64,000 nt of DNA, taken from the NCBI GenBank assembly GCA_028571685.1, contig CM053142.1:125852796-125916795 (forward strand), given 5' to 3'. The DNA is from Heterohyrax brucei (Eukaryota; Chordata; Mammalia; Hyracoidea; Procaviidae). A program made the position numbers and the translations under genes. Each line of letters opens with the position of its first letter. The stretch's first letter is position 1. This document shows positions 21,791 through 33,753 of this stretch, piece by piece. Below the pieces are notes generated by a model. The model made no database searches. It was given only the letters and a program-made list of their open reading frames with translations, and was not told the DNA's origin.

Positions 21791-22300
21791 ATGTTGCTGT
21801 TATTATTTGTCATTGAGTTATTTCCAACTCATAGCAGGCCTATGTACGATAGAACAAAACGCTTCTTAGTTCTATACTATCCTCAGCAGTCATTGCTATG
21901 TGTAAGCAGCTATGATTGTTGCAGCTGCTCTGTCAGTTCATCTCATTAAGGGTTGTCTTCTTTTTTGTGACCGTCTACTTTGCCAAGCATGATGACCTAC
22001 TCCAAGTACTGGTTCCTACTGATACCATGTCTAAAGTATCTGAGAGAAAGCTTCACCACCCTCACTTCTGAGGAACATACTGGCTGTCCTTCCTCCAAGA
22101 CAGACTTGTTCATTCTTCTGGCAGTCCATGGTATATTCAATATTTTTCACCAACACCATAATTCAAATGCATCAGTTCATCATCAGTCTTCTTTCTTCAT
22201 TGCCCAGCTTTTGCCTGCATATGAGGCTATTGAAAAATACCATAATTTGGGTCAGGGACATCGTAGTCCTCAGAGTGACATCTTTGCTTCATATAAATGG
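21791..22300 (-). mobile_element. RTE LINE 3' end (antisense)
   Basis: It begins ATGTTGCTGTTATTATTTGTC and continues GAACAAAACGCTTC, CCAAGCATGATGACC, CTGAGGAACATACTGGCTG, CTGGCAGTCCATGGTATATTC and the block also present at 21344-21467. The order is colinear with the antisense RTE 3' end. It is the longest RTE 3' fragment here, at about 510 bp. Confidence 0.88.
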
Positions 22301-22324
22301 AGAGAAGCATGCTGCTTACAGTCC

Positions 22325-22610
22325 ATCAGTTCTGGACTGAGCACCTGCTGTATGACAAGCCATGTTGTAGGAGCTGGTATCTGAAGAGGAGATGAGGAGA
22401 ACAAGTGAGTAATGGGTGAAAGCAACTGTTCAGTATTTATCATATGAAGTTGATAGTTGTAGTGTATGTTGCATGTTGACAGGTAGTGATAACCAGGGTC
22501 AGAAGTTAAATTGGGAACAGATCGCGAAAACCTAAGAATTCCAAGCTAAGGATCTAATTATTTACACAGTGGGAAACAATTAGTGTTGGTGACAATGTCC
22601 CAGAATCCTG
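22325..22610 (-). repeat. Ancient L2 LINE fragment (antisense)
   Basis: TGGACTGAGCACCTGCTGTATGACAAGCC is the antisense L2 3' end (GAGCACCTACTATGTGCCAGGC). GATGAGGAGAACAAG and, later, GTGGGAAACAATTAG follow in the expected L2 order. Confidence 0.6.
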
Positions 22611-23400
22611 TAGAGCTGCAAAAGAGGAGAAAAGATCTCTAAAACTTGTTTAATCTTGGTGACAATTTCTATTTTTTGTATATCATATTATGTATTATCA
22701 ACCATAGAATTCAAAATAAAGGAAATCCAGAAAATATTAAGAACATTCTTTTTTGATGTAGTTAACTTAGCATTATCCAGACCTCAAAAGAAGTTATTGT
22801 TTTATGAATTGCTTAGTTTAGAGCAAACTTGTCTATGACATCTGGGCCCCATATGGTAGAGTAATTGAAGCAGGGATGCTGACTTGGATAATTTGATATC
22901 CTCTTCAAAGACTAACCTCCCTTAGGATCAAGACAGGAAAATCCTGACATTTTGATTTCTCTGTATACAGGGACTTTTAGAATGAGAACAGTAAACAGTG
23001 TTTTGTAGCTTTATAATGATACATGTAGTATGTTATATTAGCACCTGGAAGTTTGCATAAAATTGCTTTTCCTCACTAATAACTAATAAAATGGTTATAC
23101 ACTAAATTCACAGTCATAGTACTTTCTTTTTCTTTTATTCTTTTCACCTACATCAGCAGCGTTTGTTTTCCTGGGTATAAAGTCCCACTTCAGAATCTGG
23201 TATGATCACATCATGTTGTTAGAAGTAGTCAGTGACATGGTTAGCCTGGAATCTCCAGTGTTTTCCCAATGCTGCTATGGATCACCAGGTCAGCCAAAGA
23301 GTAAATTGAGTGTTTTAAACATCAGCAAACCGCACATGGAGACTAAGCTGTGTATAGTAGTCTCCAGAGAGGAACCCTTAGTGCTCCCTGCGGAGATGAA
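22611..23400. other. No recognised feature
   Basis: No gene or repeat is identified. A 60-codon frame at 22656-22838 has no recognisable domain. Confidence 0.5.
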
Positions 23401-23568
23401 CCAAACCAAACCAAAGTCACTGCCATTGACTCCGTGCCAACTCATAGCAACTCTGTAAGACAAAATAGAACAGCCCCATACTGTTCCCAAGGAGTGCGTG
23501 GCAGATTTGGACTGCAGACCTTTTGGTTAGCACATGTTGCACTTAACTGCCACACCAACAGTGTTTCC
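23401..23568 (-). repeat. AfroSINE
   Basis: Antisense copy from CCAAACCAAACCAAAG through CCATTGACTCCGTGCC, CCAAGGAGTGCGTGGCAG and CCTTTTGGTTAGCAC to CCACACCAACAGTGTTTCC. Confidence 0.92.
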
Positions 23569-24268
23569 AGCTAGGACAGAAAACTGCCATGTGGTTGCAG
23601 AGGACCACCTTCTTCAAGATCCCAGAACAGTGGAGTTGGCCAGGTGGTAGGACCTCTTGTAAGTCCTGTCATTTACCCACTTTTGTACGTGTAAGGCAGC
23701 TTAGTGCCTTCTCTACTTCTGAATTTAAATGTGTACATTTTAATCAGTTTATATTTCACTTCTTGACCAACATAAATAGGACCCATAAGAGCTCTTGCAG
23801 ACCTGGTAGAAGAGATGCTGTCTGGTTTGGGTCTGACTGAAGCTTGCAAAGGTGTCTGATGGTGTTGGCCTGTCATCTGTTACTACTCAGCTAATATACG
23901 GTTTTTACTCTCTATTTTTTTGTGTCTTGAAGCTTGAGAAAGATCCTTCGAGCTACCTCCAGCCACATCTCCATGGGAAACTGAATAGAAAAGAATACTT
24001 GATGACTTCTATTCCTCTTTTTTTCTTTTCTAGGTAATGTACAAATAAAAATGATGCCCTCAGCAGTTGAACAGCTGTAAGGTGGTGTAACTTACTATGC
24101 TGCTTCTGCACGTATGAAATAGAGCAAAACAATAATTCTTACCTCATTGGCACCTTGTGTTACTATTTATGAAATTTCCTGAGAACATATTTTTTTTTCC
24201 CTCCAGCTTGAAATATTTTTTAAGGCACAAAGTTTGCTAATGTACTTCTCAGTTTAACCTGATCAAAA
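23569..24268. other. No recognised feature
   Basis: Unique-looking sequence. Overlapping short frames at 23589-24037 show no domain or splice pattern I can defend. Confidence 0.5.
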
Positions 24269-24269
24269 T

Positions 24270-24485
24270 GGTACATACTTAAAAAAAATTGTGGTAAAAT
24301 ATATGTAACAAAAATTTACTGTTTCAAACCTTTTTACATGTACAATTTAGTGGCATTAATTGCAGTCACCATGTTGTACAACCATTACCACGATACATTT
24401 TCAAATGTTTTTCATCACCCTAAACAGAAAATCAATACCCCTTAAGCACTAACTCTCCATTTCCCCTGATAAACAATCTATAAAT
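24270..24485 (-). repeat. Old L1 3' end (L1M type)
   Basis: The A-rich start AAAAAAAATTGTGGTAAAATATATG, then CATGTACAATTTAGTGGCATTAATTGC, GTTGTACAACCATTACCACG and GTTTTTCATCACCCTAAACAG are the antisense L1M 3' UTR in order. Confidence 0.88.
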
Positions 24486-24785
24486 AACTCTGAACTGAGT
24501 GTTCAGTTAGTATATCAAGAATTCTTACTGAGAAGAAAGTATATTCCAAGGGGATAAGAGTCTATTTTTACACCAAACATATAGATTCACCATGAGTTGG
24601 AATTGACTGTTAGCGAGGTGTGAGATTGCCGATCCCAAAATTTGGTCTTCAACTTGTGTGACTGTGTAAGGTAGAATAGTGATATCTGATCTTCCTTTCC
24701 AAGGAAATCCAGTGAAACACACCAAGTTAGTTGGAAGGGGAAGTGTCACATAAGGTATTCATAATATGTTTTTGTTTGTTTCAAA

Positions 24786-24985
24786 AGGAAACTCTGGTGA
24801 CATAGTGGTTAAGAGCTACCAAAAAAAACCCAAACCCACTGCCATCGAGTCTTCTCCGACTCATAGCGACAGCTGCCTACAAAATGTTCAGCAGTTTGAG
24901 TCCACCAGGGTCTCCTTGGACACTGTATGGAGTAGTTCCCCTCTGTCCTGTAAGGTCACTGTGAGTTGATATCAGTGCTATGACA
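24786..24985 (+). repeat. AfroSINE with an inverted SINE fragment inside
   Basis: The sense SINE head (CTCTGGTGACATAGTGGTTAAGAGCT) is interrupted at about 24819. It resumes at about 24873 with AGCTGCCTACAAAATG, the B-box-like CAGTTTGAGTCC, CTCCTTGGAC and CACTGTGAGTTG. AGCT flanks the inserted piece and may be a small target duplication. Confidence 0.85.
24819..24872 (-). repeat. 5'-truncated AfroSINE tail nested in another SINE
   Basis: About 54 bp of antisense SINE: the A-rich tail, CCCAAACCCACTGCCATCG and TCTCCGACTCATAGCGAC. Only the 3' end of the SINE is present, in opposite orientation to the host copy. Confidence 0.85.
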
Positions 24986-25764
24986 GTGAGTTTTCTTTGT
25001 TTCAGAAGGGGCTTAAGGAAGCTTGTAAGGATCCATTAAATACAAGAGAACAAAAATTTTAAATGGAGTACCTGGAAGAAAAAAACAAAACAACGAAGGC
25101 ATAAGGGGAGCTAGAAATGAGGTTTAGGAAAAGCAACACCCATGCTTGCTTAGTCAGTGGGCCCCCATTTCCCACAAAGGTTTACTTCTTCCAGTGAAAA
25201 GGGGAACCTGTTTGTTTAACACTTCATAGCAACCCTGAAGGAAAAATAAGTTGTTTCTCAGGGGAGCAGTTATTCATAGCATAAAGATACGGTTTTCTCC
25301 CAAGGGTGCTCAGGGTTAGAGAAGTGCTAACACTGCTACCTCTAGGACTTGATGGCCTGAGACGGGAGCCTAGTTACCCTTAACTTCATCATCTGGGAAC
25401 TGAAGAGCCTGAGTTGATCTTGAAGGTCCTTGTCACTCTCCGACCCAATGAGTGAGATGTCTCTACCTCAAATTGTTTTCTCTTCTGGAAAAGGAAACAT
25501 TGGCTTCTTTTTCTTTCTGTATTGGACTTTCTGCTGAAATTTTACTCTCTGCTGTGCTTCAACCCTTCTTTTTTCAGTTTCTCAACTTGATGTTCTGTCA
25601 ACCTTGGCTCTCTTCTACAGCTACTTGTCTATTTTCCCTGCTTAAGAAGGGTTAAAAGGCTAATCAGAAGAGCTGTGAGCAAGAAGTGTTATGTGCTGGA
25701 GAGGAAGGGGCTGGGCAATGTGTTAGTAAGTTCAGGGGATCACTGTCTGGAATTGAGGTCAGCC
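24986..25764. other. No recognised feature
   Basis: Unique-looking. A 67-codon frame at 25452-25655 has no recognised domain. Confidence 0.5.
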
Positions 25765-25862
25765 AAACCAGGTGCTCCTTGAATACTCTGGGGGTCAGTT
25801 CTGCTCTGGCCCCCAGGGTCGCCTTGAGTCGCATCCGGCTTGATGGCACTTGGCTTGGCTAA
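25765..25862 (+). repeat. AfroSINE 3' part
   Basis: GGTGCTCCTTGAATACTC, GGTCAGTTCTGCTCTGG, CAGGGTCGCCTTGAGTCG and CATCCGGCTTGATGGCACTTGGC are the second half and tail of a sense AfroSINE. Confidence 0.82.
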
Positions 25863-26647
25863 GGCAGGAAGCAGTTTTTTATATTTCCTTCGCTTGCAGT
25901 AGGGTTGAATATTTTGCTGGGAAGCTTGGCTTTTAAATACAGGCCCAGAGAGCTGTCTGTGATGGTGCAGCTGAGTGGCTAATTGATCTTAATTGTATTC
26001 ATCTGTGTTGAATGGACACTAACTACAGTATCAGCATAAAAACAGTGTTTGGGAATATTGTTTGTGCCTCCGTTTGTTTCTTGTCTTGCAGTGATGTCAT
26101 CGTTGGAGGCAACATGCCACTGAGTGTCACTGTAAAGGCTCAGGAGGGCACTTGCTTCAGGTAGCTTGTGGCCTCCGCTATGAATTATGTACAGTCAGCA
26201 TATGGAGGAGAGAGGCAGCCAAAGGAGCTGACTACTGCATCCCATTATTGTTGCCCTAGTTGCATCTTACTTTCCCCTGACTTGATAAAAAGCAGTTTCA
26301 CTGTAGTATGGGGCTCTGATTAGTTTTTTGAGATGTCCTTAATTGCTTCTGAATGGAAGTGATGTTTTGGCATCATTTAGTGTTGCTGGTCAATGAAAGA
26401 TTAAAGTTCATTGTAGTAAGATATCTGTGGTAAATAAATACCTGATAAATACACATTAAATTAACCAGCTTTCTTTCCCTCAAATACCATTATCCTCCTG
26501 TTTCCACTTTTTGCAGTTTTGTACATTTGTGGAGATAAATTCTTTGTCCTGTTTGAATAAAAGGGTTGACTGTCAGTGGTTGTCACTGTGCCAAAAAATG
26601 AAGTAATGATCCTTTTAAACTGGAGACCTGTGTGATAGGCTTTCTTA
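25863..26647. other. No recognised feature
   Basis: I see neither gene nor repeat. Base composition is a little less AT-rich than the surroundings. Confidence 0.5.
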
Positions 26648-27088
26648 CTGTTGCTGTTAGTTGCATGGCAACTTTCATAGAGAGAAAACTGCTGGGTCCT
26701 GCACCATCTTTATGGTTGTTGTAATATTCCAGACCATTGTTGTGGCTGGTGTGTCCATTTATCTCCTTGAGGGTTTCCTTTGTTTTTGCTAACCCTGGTG
26801 GATAGTGGTTAAGTGCTACTGATGCTAACCAGAAGGCCGTGTGTTCATATCCACCAAGTGCTTCTTGAAAACTCTATGGGGCAGTTCTACTCTGTCTTAG
26901 AGAGTCTCTATGAGGTGGAATCGACTTGAGGCAGTAGGTTTGTTTTTTTGTTTTGTTTTGTTTTCTACTCTACCAAACATGATGTCCTTTTCTAGCAGTT
27001 CATCTTTCCTAATGAAGCAAGCTGAGGTCTTCACCATCCTTGCTTCTAAGGAGCATTATGATTGTACTTCTTCTAAGACTGGTTTATC
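26648..27088 (-). mobile_element. RTE LINE 3' end (antisense), split by a SINE
   Basis: ACTGTTGCTGTTAGTTGC, CTGGGTCCTGCACCATC, CCATTGTTGTGGC, TTGAGGGTTTCC, then after the SINE CTACTCTACCAAACATGATGTCC, CATCCTTGCTTCTAAGGAGCATT and GTACTTCTTCTAAGAC. This is colinear with the other antisense RTE 3' ends. Confidence 0.87.
26791..26962 (+). repeat. AfroSINE inserted in RTE
   Basis: AACCCTGGTGGATAGTGG (A-box region), GCTAACCAGAAGGCCG, GTTCATATCCACC, GGGGCAGTTCTACTCTGTC and a T/G-rich tail TTTGTTTTTTTGTTTTG. It divides the RTE into two colinear parts. Confidence 0.93.
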
Positions 27089-27170
27089 CTACAAAGTGAC
27101 TAATAGGTTTGAACTGCTGACCTTTTGGTTAGTAGCCAGGCACTTAACCACTATGCCACTAAGGCTCCTA
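27089..27170 (-). repeat. AfroSINE 5' part (antisense)
   Basis: AATAGGTTTGAACTGCTGACC, TTTTGGTTAGTAGCC and ATGCCACTAAGGCTCCT: the tRNA-like half only, next to the broken end of the RTE. Confidence 0.88.
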
Positions 27171-27544
27171 TTGTTTGTTTGCTTTTAGTAGTTAATATTA
27201 GATGTGTCCATTGAATTTGAGTGTCAGCTCAATGAATAACGTATCTTGAGAATGTTTGTGATCCACTTGATCTGTAGCAAATACAATAAAATAGGTAAAG
27301 GATGAAGTTTATAGTTTTCCCTAAAAGTGTAGTTGAAGTTATATTCCAGAATTTTATTTACATTTCTCTAAATCTGTCCCTCAGCAGTAAAACCACGTGA
27401 ACAGTCCTTAATGAAGTTCAGCTTTTTAATAGAAAATTTACAGTCTCTTCTCCTAATGACCAGCTTTTAATAATAAAAAAAAGTTAATTCCTCTAAGTGA
27501 ACTCCTTTCCTAGTGTATTATCCATTTCTTTGCATGTTTCTGAA

Positions 27545-28980
27545 ATTTCATTGAAAATAATTTCAAATTTACTTGAAGGTTTATACAACACTTTGGTTCC
27601 CATTTAACAATTTCTACGAAAATTGTGTAGTGATGTTAGTATCATTCTTCACAGTTGTCAACATTCCTAGTATTTCTGTTCTGATCTGTTTCTATTTGTT
27701 TAGTTTCCCTACCCCTTTACATTATCATGTTTGTTTTAAAGTAACTTGATTTGTCTCATATAAATGATTTTTTAAAGGAGCATGGTCCTCATGGGTAATA
27801 TTCATTATTTTGTGAGCCAGCCTATTATTTAGCTAAAAGGCAACCTCAGGAGCTAGTTTAATTTAAAGGTTTGAAGCATATCTCAGGGCAGTACTCTGGA
27901 AGTCCTTCAATTTCACCTGGTCTAGTTGAAGGTTTATACAACACTTCAGGTTCCCCTCTTTTTTCCCCCTAGGAATTTGAGATTCTGTTTCACATTTTTG
28001 ACTCATTCTACCAGGGCCCATCTGTTGATATATTGTGCCCTGGATCAGAATGGCTAATATTGATAGCTAGTTCTTCTGGTCTCAGGGTAGAAGAATTCGT
28101 ATGTCATGTAGATTAATAGTTCTGTAGACTAGTTGCTTTTTGGCTCTTGGTGTCCCTCTTTGTCTTTCCTTGTGGATGAGTAAAGACCAATAGGTGTATC
28201 TTCAGTGGCCACTCACAACCGTTCAAGACCAGATGCTACTTACCAAACTATGAAGTGGAATATAAATGTTGTAAACTATATTATACCAAAAATGTCCTAC
28301 AAGACTGGTCTTAACCCTTCAAATTGAGAAAACCAATCCCTAGAAATGTTTAGTTACATCTAAGATATATCCATAATTACACCCCATGTGCTTTATTATA
28401 TTTATGAATGTATGTGCTTCCAAAGAAAGAAAAAATGCATGGCCATCAAGTCAGTTCTGACTCAAAGTAACTCTATAGGACAGAGTAGAATTGCCCCATC
28501 CAGATTCAAAGGAGTGCCTGGTGGATTTGAACTCCGAGCTTTTTGGTTAGCAAGTGTAGCACTTAACCATGACACCACCAGGGTTTCTATATATGCATAC
28601 AGTCACATGCATATATGTGTATATATATATATATGTATAGGTATATATATACATGCACACATATATACTCACATATACATATCTGTGCAGATATTTTCCT
28701 TTATACATATATATACCTGCACATTACATTTTTTGCTTGTTGTTACAAAATTATATATGTCATTGCAATACCAGAAGGTCCTTTTTTCTCATGTATGTCT
28801 TAGTTATATCGTTGACCATCATTGCACTGTACAGACTTCACCCTCATTCACTGTTACATTTCCTGTCACCAAAACTAACAAATCTATATTTAGAGACCTA
28901 GAGAATGAATCTTCCCCTTTGCCCCTCCCCAGTGAAAATAATTTAACTCTGTTCTCTAATGTGGTAGTGCCGGTGAAGCT
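27545..28980 (-). repeat. L1 3' UTR, long fragment, split by a SINE
   Basis: On the plus strand it starts at GAAGGTTTATACAAC and CAATTTCTACGAAAATTGTG, then AGTTCTTCTGGTCTCAGGGTAG, GACTAGTTGCTTTTTGGCTC, GTAAAGACCAATAGGTGTATC and GCTACTTACCAAACTATGAAG. A TATATG-rich stretch (28590-28720) and TTGACCATCATTGCACTG follow. I recall this order from elephant L1 3' UTRs. A 202-codon open frame at 28388-28996 crosses the L1 and the inserted SINE and is not a gene. Confidence 0.75.
28435..28587 (-). repeat. AfroSINE inserted in the L1 3' UTR
   Basis: GGCCATCAAGTCAGTTCTGAC, GGACAGAGTAGAATTGCCCC, GGAGTGCCTGGTGGATTTG and GACACCACCAGGGTTTC form a complete antisense copy. Confidence 0.93.
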
Positions 28981-28989
28981 GGATTCTGC

Positions 28990-30505
28990 TGAATGAGTGG
29001 CCTCACCTGACTGTGATCTCTTTAGTTTTTCTGTCTGCTTTTCTTAGGAAATTTGTTATTATATTATCTTTCCTTGTTGACACTTTGACTTTTTTTCACT
29101 TTTAACTTATTGCCTCCAATATGGGTTTGGAAATCAGATCTCTGAATTTATTAAAATTTTGTGTAAAATAGAGTAAGTCTATTTTAATAATGATCTATGG
29201 GCGACTACTTTGAATACAAACCTGAATTCTGTTCCTTTATAACTAGCCCATGGATTCAACAAATCTTTCCCTCTCTCGGTTGCTTTTACTTGAACTCAAG
29301 GACGAAGAAAGGAAAATAGACCTGATGAAAAGATTCTTTGTGGGCATCAATGTGATGACCAGATAATTTCAGTAGTGCTCATAATTGTCACTTATACTAC
29401 AAGGAAAATAACCCTATTGTACTTCTTTAATCAAATAGAAAAGGCTTCCTTGAGACTGTGATGATATGACTTGCACGTAGAATTTCCTAGCGGTTAAATT
29501 AAGTGTCACATGTCTAAATAAACTGTGTGATTGTGAATGAAAATCATATTACCTTGTACTGCTACCAACCACAGATTACTTACAAGATTTGTTAGTAGTT
29601 TGTTAAGATGAAAGTCTTCACATACTGGGTCATACATACTCTGTTCTCTTTCAGTCCTCATTTGGGCACAGTGGTACTGATGGTTGGTTCAACCAGCCTA
29701 ATTCTCCAGATGACTTTTCTCACTCTGTAGTGAGTGTCGTGTTTGCTCACTAGCTGTCTCAGCAAACATCTTAATGAACCATCATTACCATGGCTGAAAC
29801 TTGCCCCACTGCGTTTATTAGTGTGCTTTGCTTTTGCTGCTTTTTTCTTCTCCTCTGAGCCTTCTCTTTGCTGTCTTCTGCACACATGGCACACTGCTCC
29901 ACACTGCTGTCTATCTGTTTCTGCTCCTGGTGTGTCTCCCAGCATGCCTGCTTTCCTTTGTTCATCTATTTGTAATTGTTCTTAGCACAGTGCCTACCAT
30001 CAAACATGGACTAGCTTGCTCACTCATGCATTCTCTATCTCTCTTTCTATCTCTTTATATAAGATGAATGGATAATTCAAAATTATTTTTTCCAGCTTCC
30101 AATAAAAGCATTAAAGGAAGGGAAATAAAGGAACTCTTGAATGGAGAAGTTACAGGTAATGGAAAATCTAGGCTAAGGCTAGTTGTTGCCCACTTGCTCT
30201 CTAGTCTCAAATTTAACTCTGCGCTGCTTGAAGGTTGCAGAAAGCAAAGCACGGTAAGTTGTGCACATGCCAGGGCATCAGGAAAGGCAATCATTTTTAT
30301 CTTAGCGTTTATTTCTGTGTAAATGGTTGTTCATCCAGCAAAATAAATGATGGTCTTGTTCATACTAATTTTGCAATAAGCTGCAGAGTTTCTTGAGTTA
30401 AAAAAATGTTGGACATCTAATATGTGTAAAACACTACAAGGGGCTGACCATGTAAAGGTGAATAAAAAATATATGGTTCCTTCCATCAAACAGAAGAGCA
30501 AGTTA
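28990..30505. other. No recognised feature
   Basis: I could not assign any repeat. A 95-codon minus-strand frame (29658-29945) has a lysine-rich patch but no recognisable domain and no splice or start context that would support a gene. Confidence 0.5.
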
Positions 30506-30507
30506 AC

Positions 30508-30753
30508 AATAATTATTATTAATATTTATTGCCTGTGAGATCTATGCCTGGCCCCCACCTAAGTGTTTAATTCTCATAATAACCTATCACTTCTAGTGTT
30601 ACTACATTTTATAGTTGAAGAAACTGAAGCAAAGGGAGATTTAGTAATGTGCCCAAGTTTATACACTTGTAAGTGGTAAAAGCGAAGATTTGAACCCTGT
30701 TAGGATAGGCTTGCTCCTGAGTTCACCTTTTAACAACCACTCTATAGTGCTTC
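30508..30753 (-). repeat. MIR SINE (antisense)
   Basis: TTATTGCCTGTGAGATCTATGCC, AGTTGAAGAAACTGAAGC, TTAGTAATGTGCCCAAG, GTAAGTGGTAAAAGCGAAGATTTGAACCC and ACAACCACTCTATAGTGC follow the antisense MIR consensus from end to end, including its tRNA-derived part. Confidence 0.88.
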
Positions 30754-30754
30754 T

Positions 30755-31284
30755 CTGTGAGTATAATATAAAGAAGAGGAGCAGGTTTATGGTGGCTGGA
30801 GGTGGGCAGAGATGATGGATTTGTAATATGTTGAGTTTAAGTTGCCTCAGTGCATCAAAAATGAAGACATGCGATTGAACCAAGAGACCTAGGTTAACAT
30901 TTAGCTGATGAATAGGTGCCAACAGCATATGATTGATATATGCAACCGTGAGGAGAAGGTCTATGAAATGTATGAGATGAATATAGTTTGAAAATGGACT
31001 CTCAGCAGAGGTACAAAAATGTGAATTATAATTTGGTAAAGCTGTTACTAAGGGGAATTAGTACAATGTCTAGCCCTCTGGGTATGACAAGCAAAAAATG
31101 AAAAGAAGGAGTGTGCTGTCACTGGGCAAGAAGAACAGAAGGAGCTGCAGATAGGCGGGCATGCAAATTTAGTTTGGATTGTATACCTTCACTTAATCAC
31201 AATAAAAAAAGTATAGCCCTCTGATAATTTTATATGTATGTATGTACATGTTAGGTGCTGGGATTGAGCCCAGGTAATAAAGAA
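30755..31284. other. No recognised feature
   Basis: Unique-looking sequence between two MIR copies. Confidence 0.5.
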
Positions 31285-31483
31285 GAGTTGGTAGTTAGCA
31301 TTTTTCTCTTTGGATAGTTGTCATGTATCATCTCAGGTTCTTAAAACAGCTCTTTCTGGGAAGGTATTGTTATTGTTGTTTTACAGTTGAGGAAGCCAAG
31401 GCTCAGAAAATTAAGTAATGTGCCAAGGCTGCACCTTAGTAAGCAATAGAACTAGGAATTCAAGTCAGAGCTATGTGACTTCT
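31285..31483 (-). repeat. MIR SINE (antisense)
   Basis: GGTATTGTTATTGTTGTTTTACAG, GAGGAAGCCAAGGCTCAG, AAGTAATGTGCCAAGG and AACTAGGAATTCAAGTCAGAGC match the antisense MIR core. Confidence 0.82.
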
Positions 31484-32540
31484 GTTTCTGCCCCTAGTGG
31501 GACCATAGGAACAGCAGAAGGGAATATTTTGTTTGGGACCCAGATTTGGCTCCCCTCACCAATGTGCTGCCAGTTACACAGATGAGTGGTCAAATTTGCC
31601 TTTGGTAGTGTGTTGAAGAAATGACCCAGTCTGAAAGATTTTGACAGCTAGTGGTACCAGCATTCTATCACTATTGTGAAAGAACCTTACAGCAGCTCTA
31701 GTAACAGAAGATTAACTTTGCAGTGGGCTGGCAACCCAGATGCATGCCAGGTAAGGGAGCAGCAAAATGGTCTCCTAATTTCTTGCATGCTTTTTATCTT
31801 AGATGCTGCCCTCTCAAGATACTGTCATCTGATCTAGTAGCAGGCACTGTTTCTTGGGTAGGTGGCATCTTGCATCTTCTGACTATGAGGTGATACAGAC
31901 AGATCACTGGGCCAATTCTCATGAAGTCTGGTTATTCAGGCAGAAAAGATGACTTCCTGGCAGAGTCCTCAGGAACCCTGCCTTTCCTAAACCCCAGGAA
32001 ACAAAACAAATAGAGCTCTTCCTACTCCTTTATTTTGACATCCTCTTTCCGTTTTCCCCCTCCCCAGGACAGACAGCAGAAACTGGACTCAGCACTTTTA
32101 CTTTTAACTCTTCATTTGCCATTAATATTAATGGATGATTTGTTGTGAGGGCTAGTGGCTTCTTTCTCTCTTTTTTCCCTTTGTCATTTCCAGTGAACAG
32201 CTAAGTTCCTAAAAGGTATCTTTTTCCCAGTAGTTTTGCTGCTGCATGCCTCAGCTTCTTTACTGACTTCTAGGCATTACAGTCCTCATTTTTACCTTGT
32301 GGATGTCTGAATGTTATGGGACACTGCCATTGTAGTACACATGTTGCCCTTATTTTTCTGGACTTTGTTGTTGCTATCTGGCAGTGATAGCAATGCTAGT
32401 ATACTTTTTTTGTTTAAAATGATGCTTTCTGGAATGCTTCTCTTTTTCCCTAACCAGTTGAACAAAATTTTTGTTTTAGCTCTTAATGTGTCTGTATACT
32501 CTCTACCACTACTGTTATTTCAGTTTTGTGTATTGTGCTG
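31484..32540. other. No recognised feature
   Basis: No gene or repeat recognised. A 96-codon frame (32311-32601) rich in L, F and S has no identifiable domain. Confidence 0.5.
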
Positions 32541-32544
32541 CTTT

Positions 32545-33000
32545 AGATTAGGCTTCCAGGGAAAAAGACTCCCAGATGGAGATCTGTGTGTAGGTTGTTA
32601 GGAGTTGAAGTTGGCTATGTGGCACACACATATGCACACACACACATAGCTTTTTGGGTAGTGCTTGAGAGTAGTGTTGGCAAGAGGCCTGAGCTAATCT
32701 CACAGGGACCTCTGAATCTGCATGGCCCTGGGGAGGAGGCAGAAGCTTGGATGAGGTGATTCCCTTCAGCCAAGGACAGTTAGTGCGGAGGGGCGGAATT
32801 GTGAGCCAAGAGCAGCGAGCACTGCCGGCAGCTGGAGGAGTGACACTTCCGTTCCTGAAGGAGGACTCTGGGCAGTACCCTAGCCCCCTCTGTGACAGCG
32901 TTTCTTTCTCCTTCACCTGCATCCTGATCTTTTCTGGCTCTCAGGTCTTTTTTGCAGAAATCACCTTGGCAGTATAAGAAACCTTTTTAACTAAAAATAC
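32545..33000. other. GC-richer island, possibly an unidentified repeat
   Basis: This stretch is clearly less AT-rich than its neighbours and contains a short CA-rich run (32620-32647). Phrases such as CTTCCAGGGAAAAAGACTCCC and CAGATGGAGATCTGTGTGTAGG look like an interspersed repeat I cannot name. A 124-codon minus-strand frame has no domain I recognise. CpG density is too low for a CpG island. Confidence 0.35.
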
Positions 33001-33753
33001 CTTCTGTGCTCTTTTGACCTAGATTGCATTATGAAATGATGGTCTTTGTAATGCCAAAACACAGGCCAACCTGCATAATGATGGGGGACACATGGAATCC
33101 ATTTTTTTCTTTATATTACCATTTGTACTTACTAATCTGGGCCATAATTATCTGTATTTGTATTAGTAGAGTGGCTTTTTTTTCTCATTTTCTGAAACTT
33201 TTATTGAGGCACCATTGACATACAATAAATTGCATATGCTTGAAGTGTACAATGATGAGTTTTTACATGTGTACGCCTGTGAAACTGTTATCACAACTGA
33301 GATAGCGAACGTTTCTATCCCTGCCGGCCTCATATTTCATCATGCTCTTTTGCATTTCTTCCTCTGTCCTTTCCAACTCACCTACCCTGCCCAGGCAACC
33401 ACTGTAGACTACTTTGCATTTTTACTAGTTTTGTATATGTGGGATCATGCAGTATGTTCTACTTCCTTTTGTTTTAATCTGGCTTCCTTACCCTGGCATA
33501 GTTACTTTGAAGTTATTCATGTTGTATACTTAATTGTATCTGACAATTAAGTTCACGAACTTGCCACTGTGCTCTTATGTTGGGGGCATTGTACAAACAA
33601 CTCAGTAAGGTTTCATAACCTTGGTATATCAGTGTCTCACAGCTGTGTTTGTGGGGTGGTGGCATCTTGCTAAGTGGCATACACTATTGTTGTGTGTTGT
33701 ATTGTTGTGTGTGTGGTTCAAAGATGTGATTTTTGAGGTGCCAACGGATGGGA

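Noticed and set aside
28388-28996. 202-codon plus-strand frame as a gene
   Set aside because: It runs across an L1 3' UTR, an inserted SINE and a TATATG-rich simple repeat.
29658-29945. Lysine-rich 95-codon minus-strand frame
   Set aside because: No identifiable domain, and the opposite strand has equally long frames in the same place.
32780-32850. CpG island / promoter
   Set aside because: Only a few CpG dinucleotides in a short stretch, well below island criteria.
32548-32922. 124-codon minus-strand frame as a gene
   Set aside because: Longer than chance average but explained by local GC content; no domain, splice context or repeat of codon pattern.
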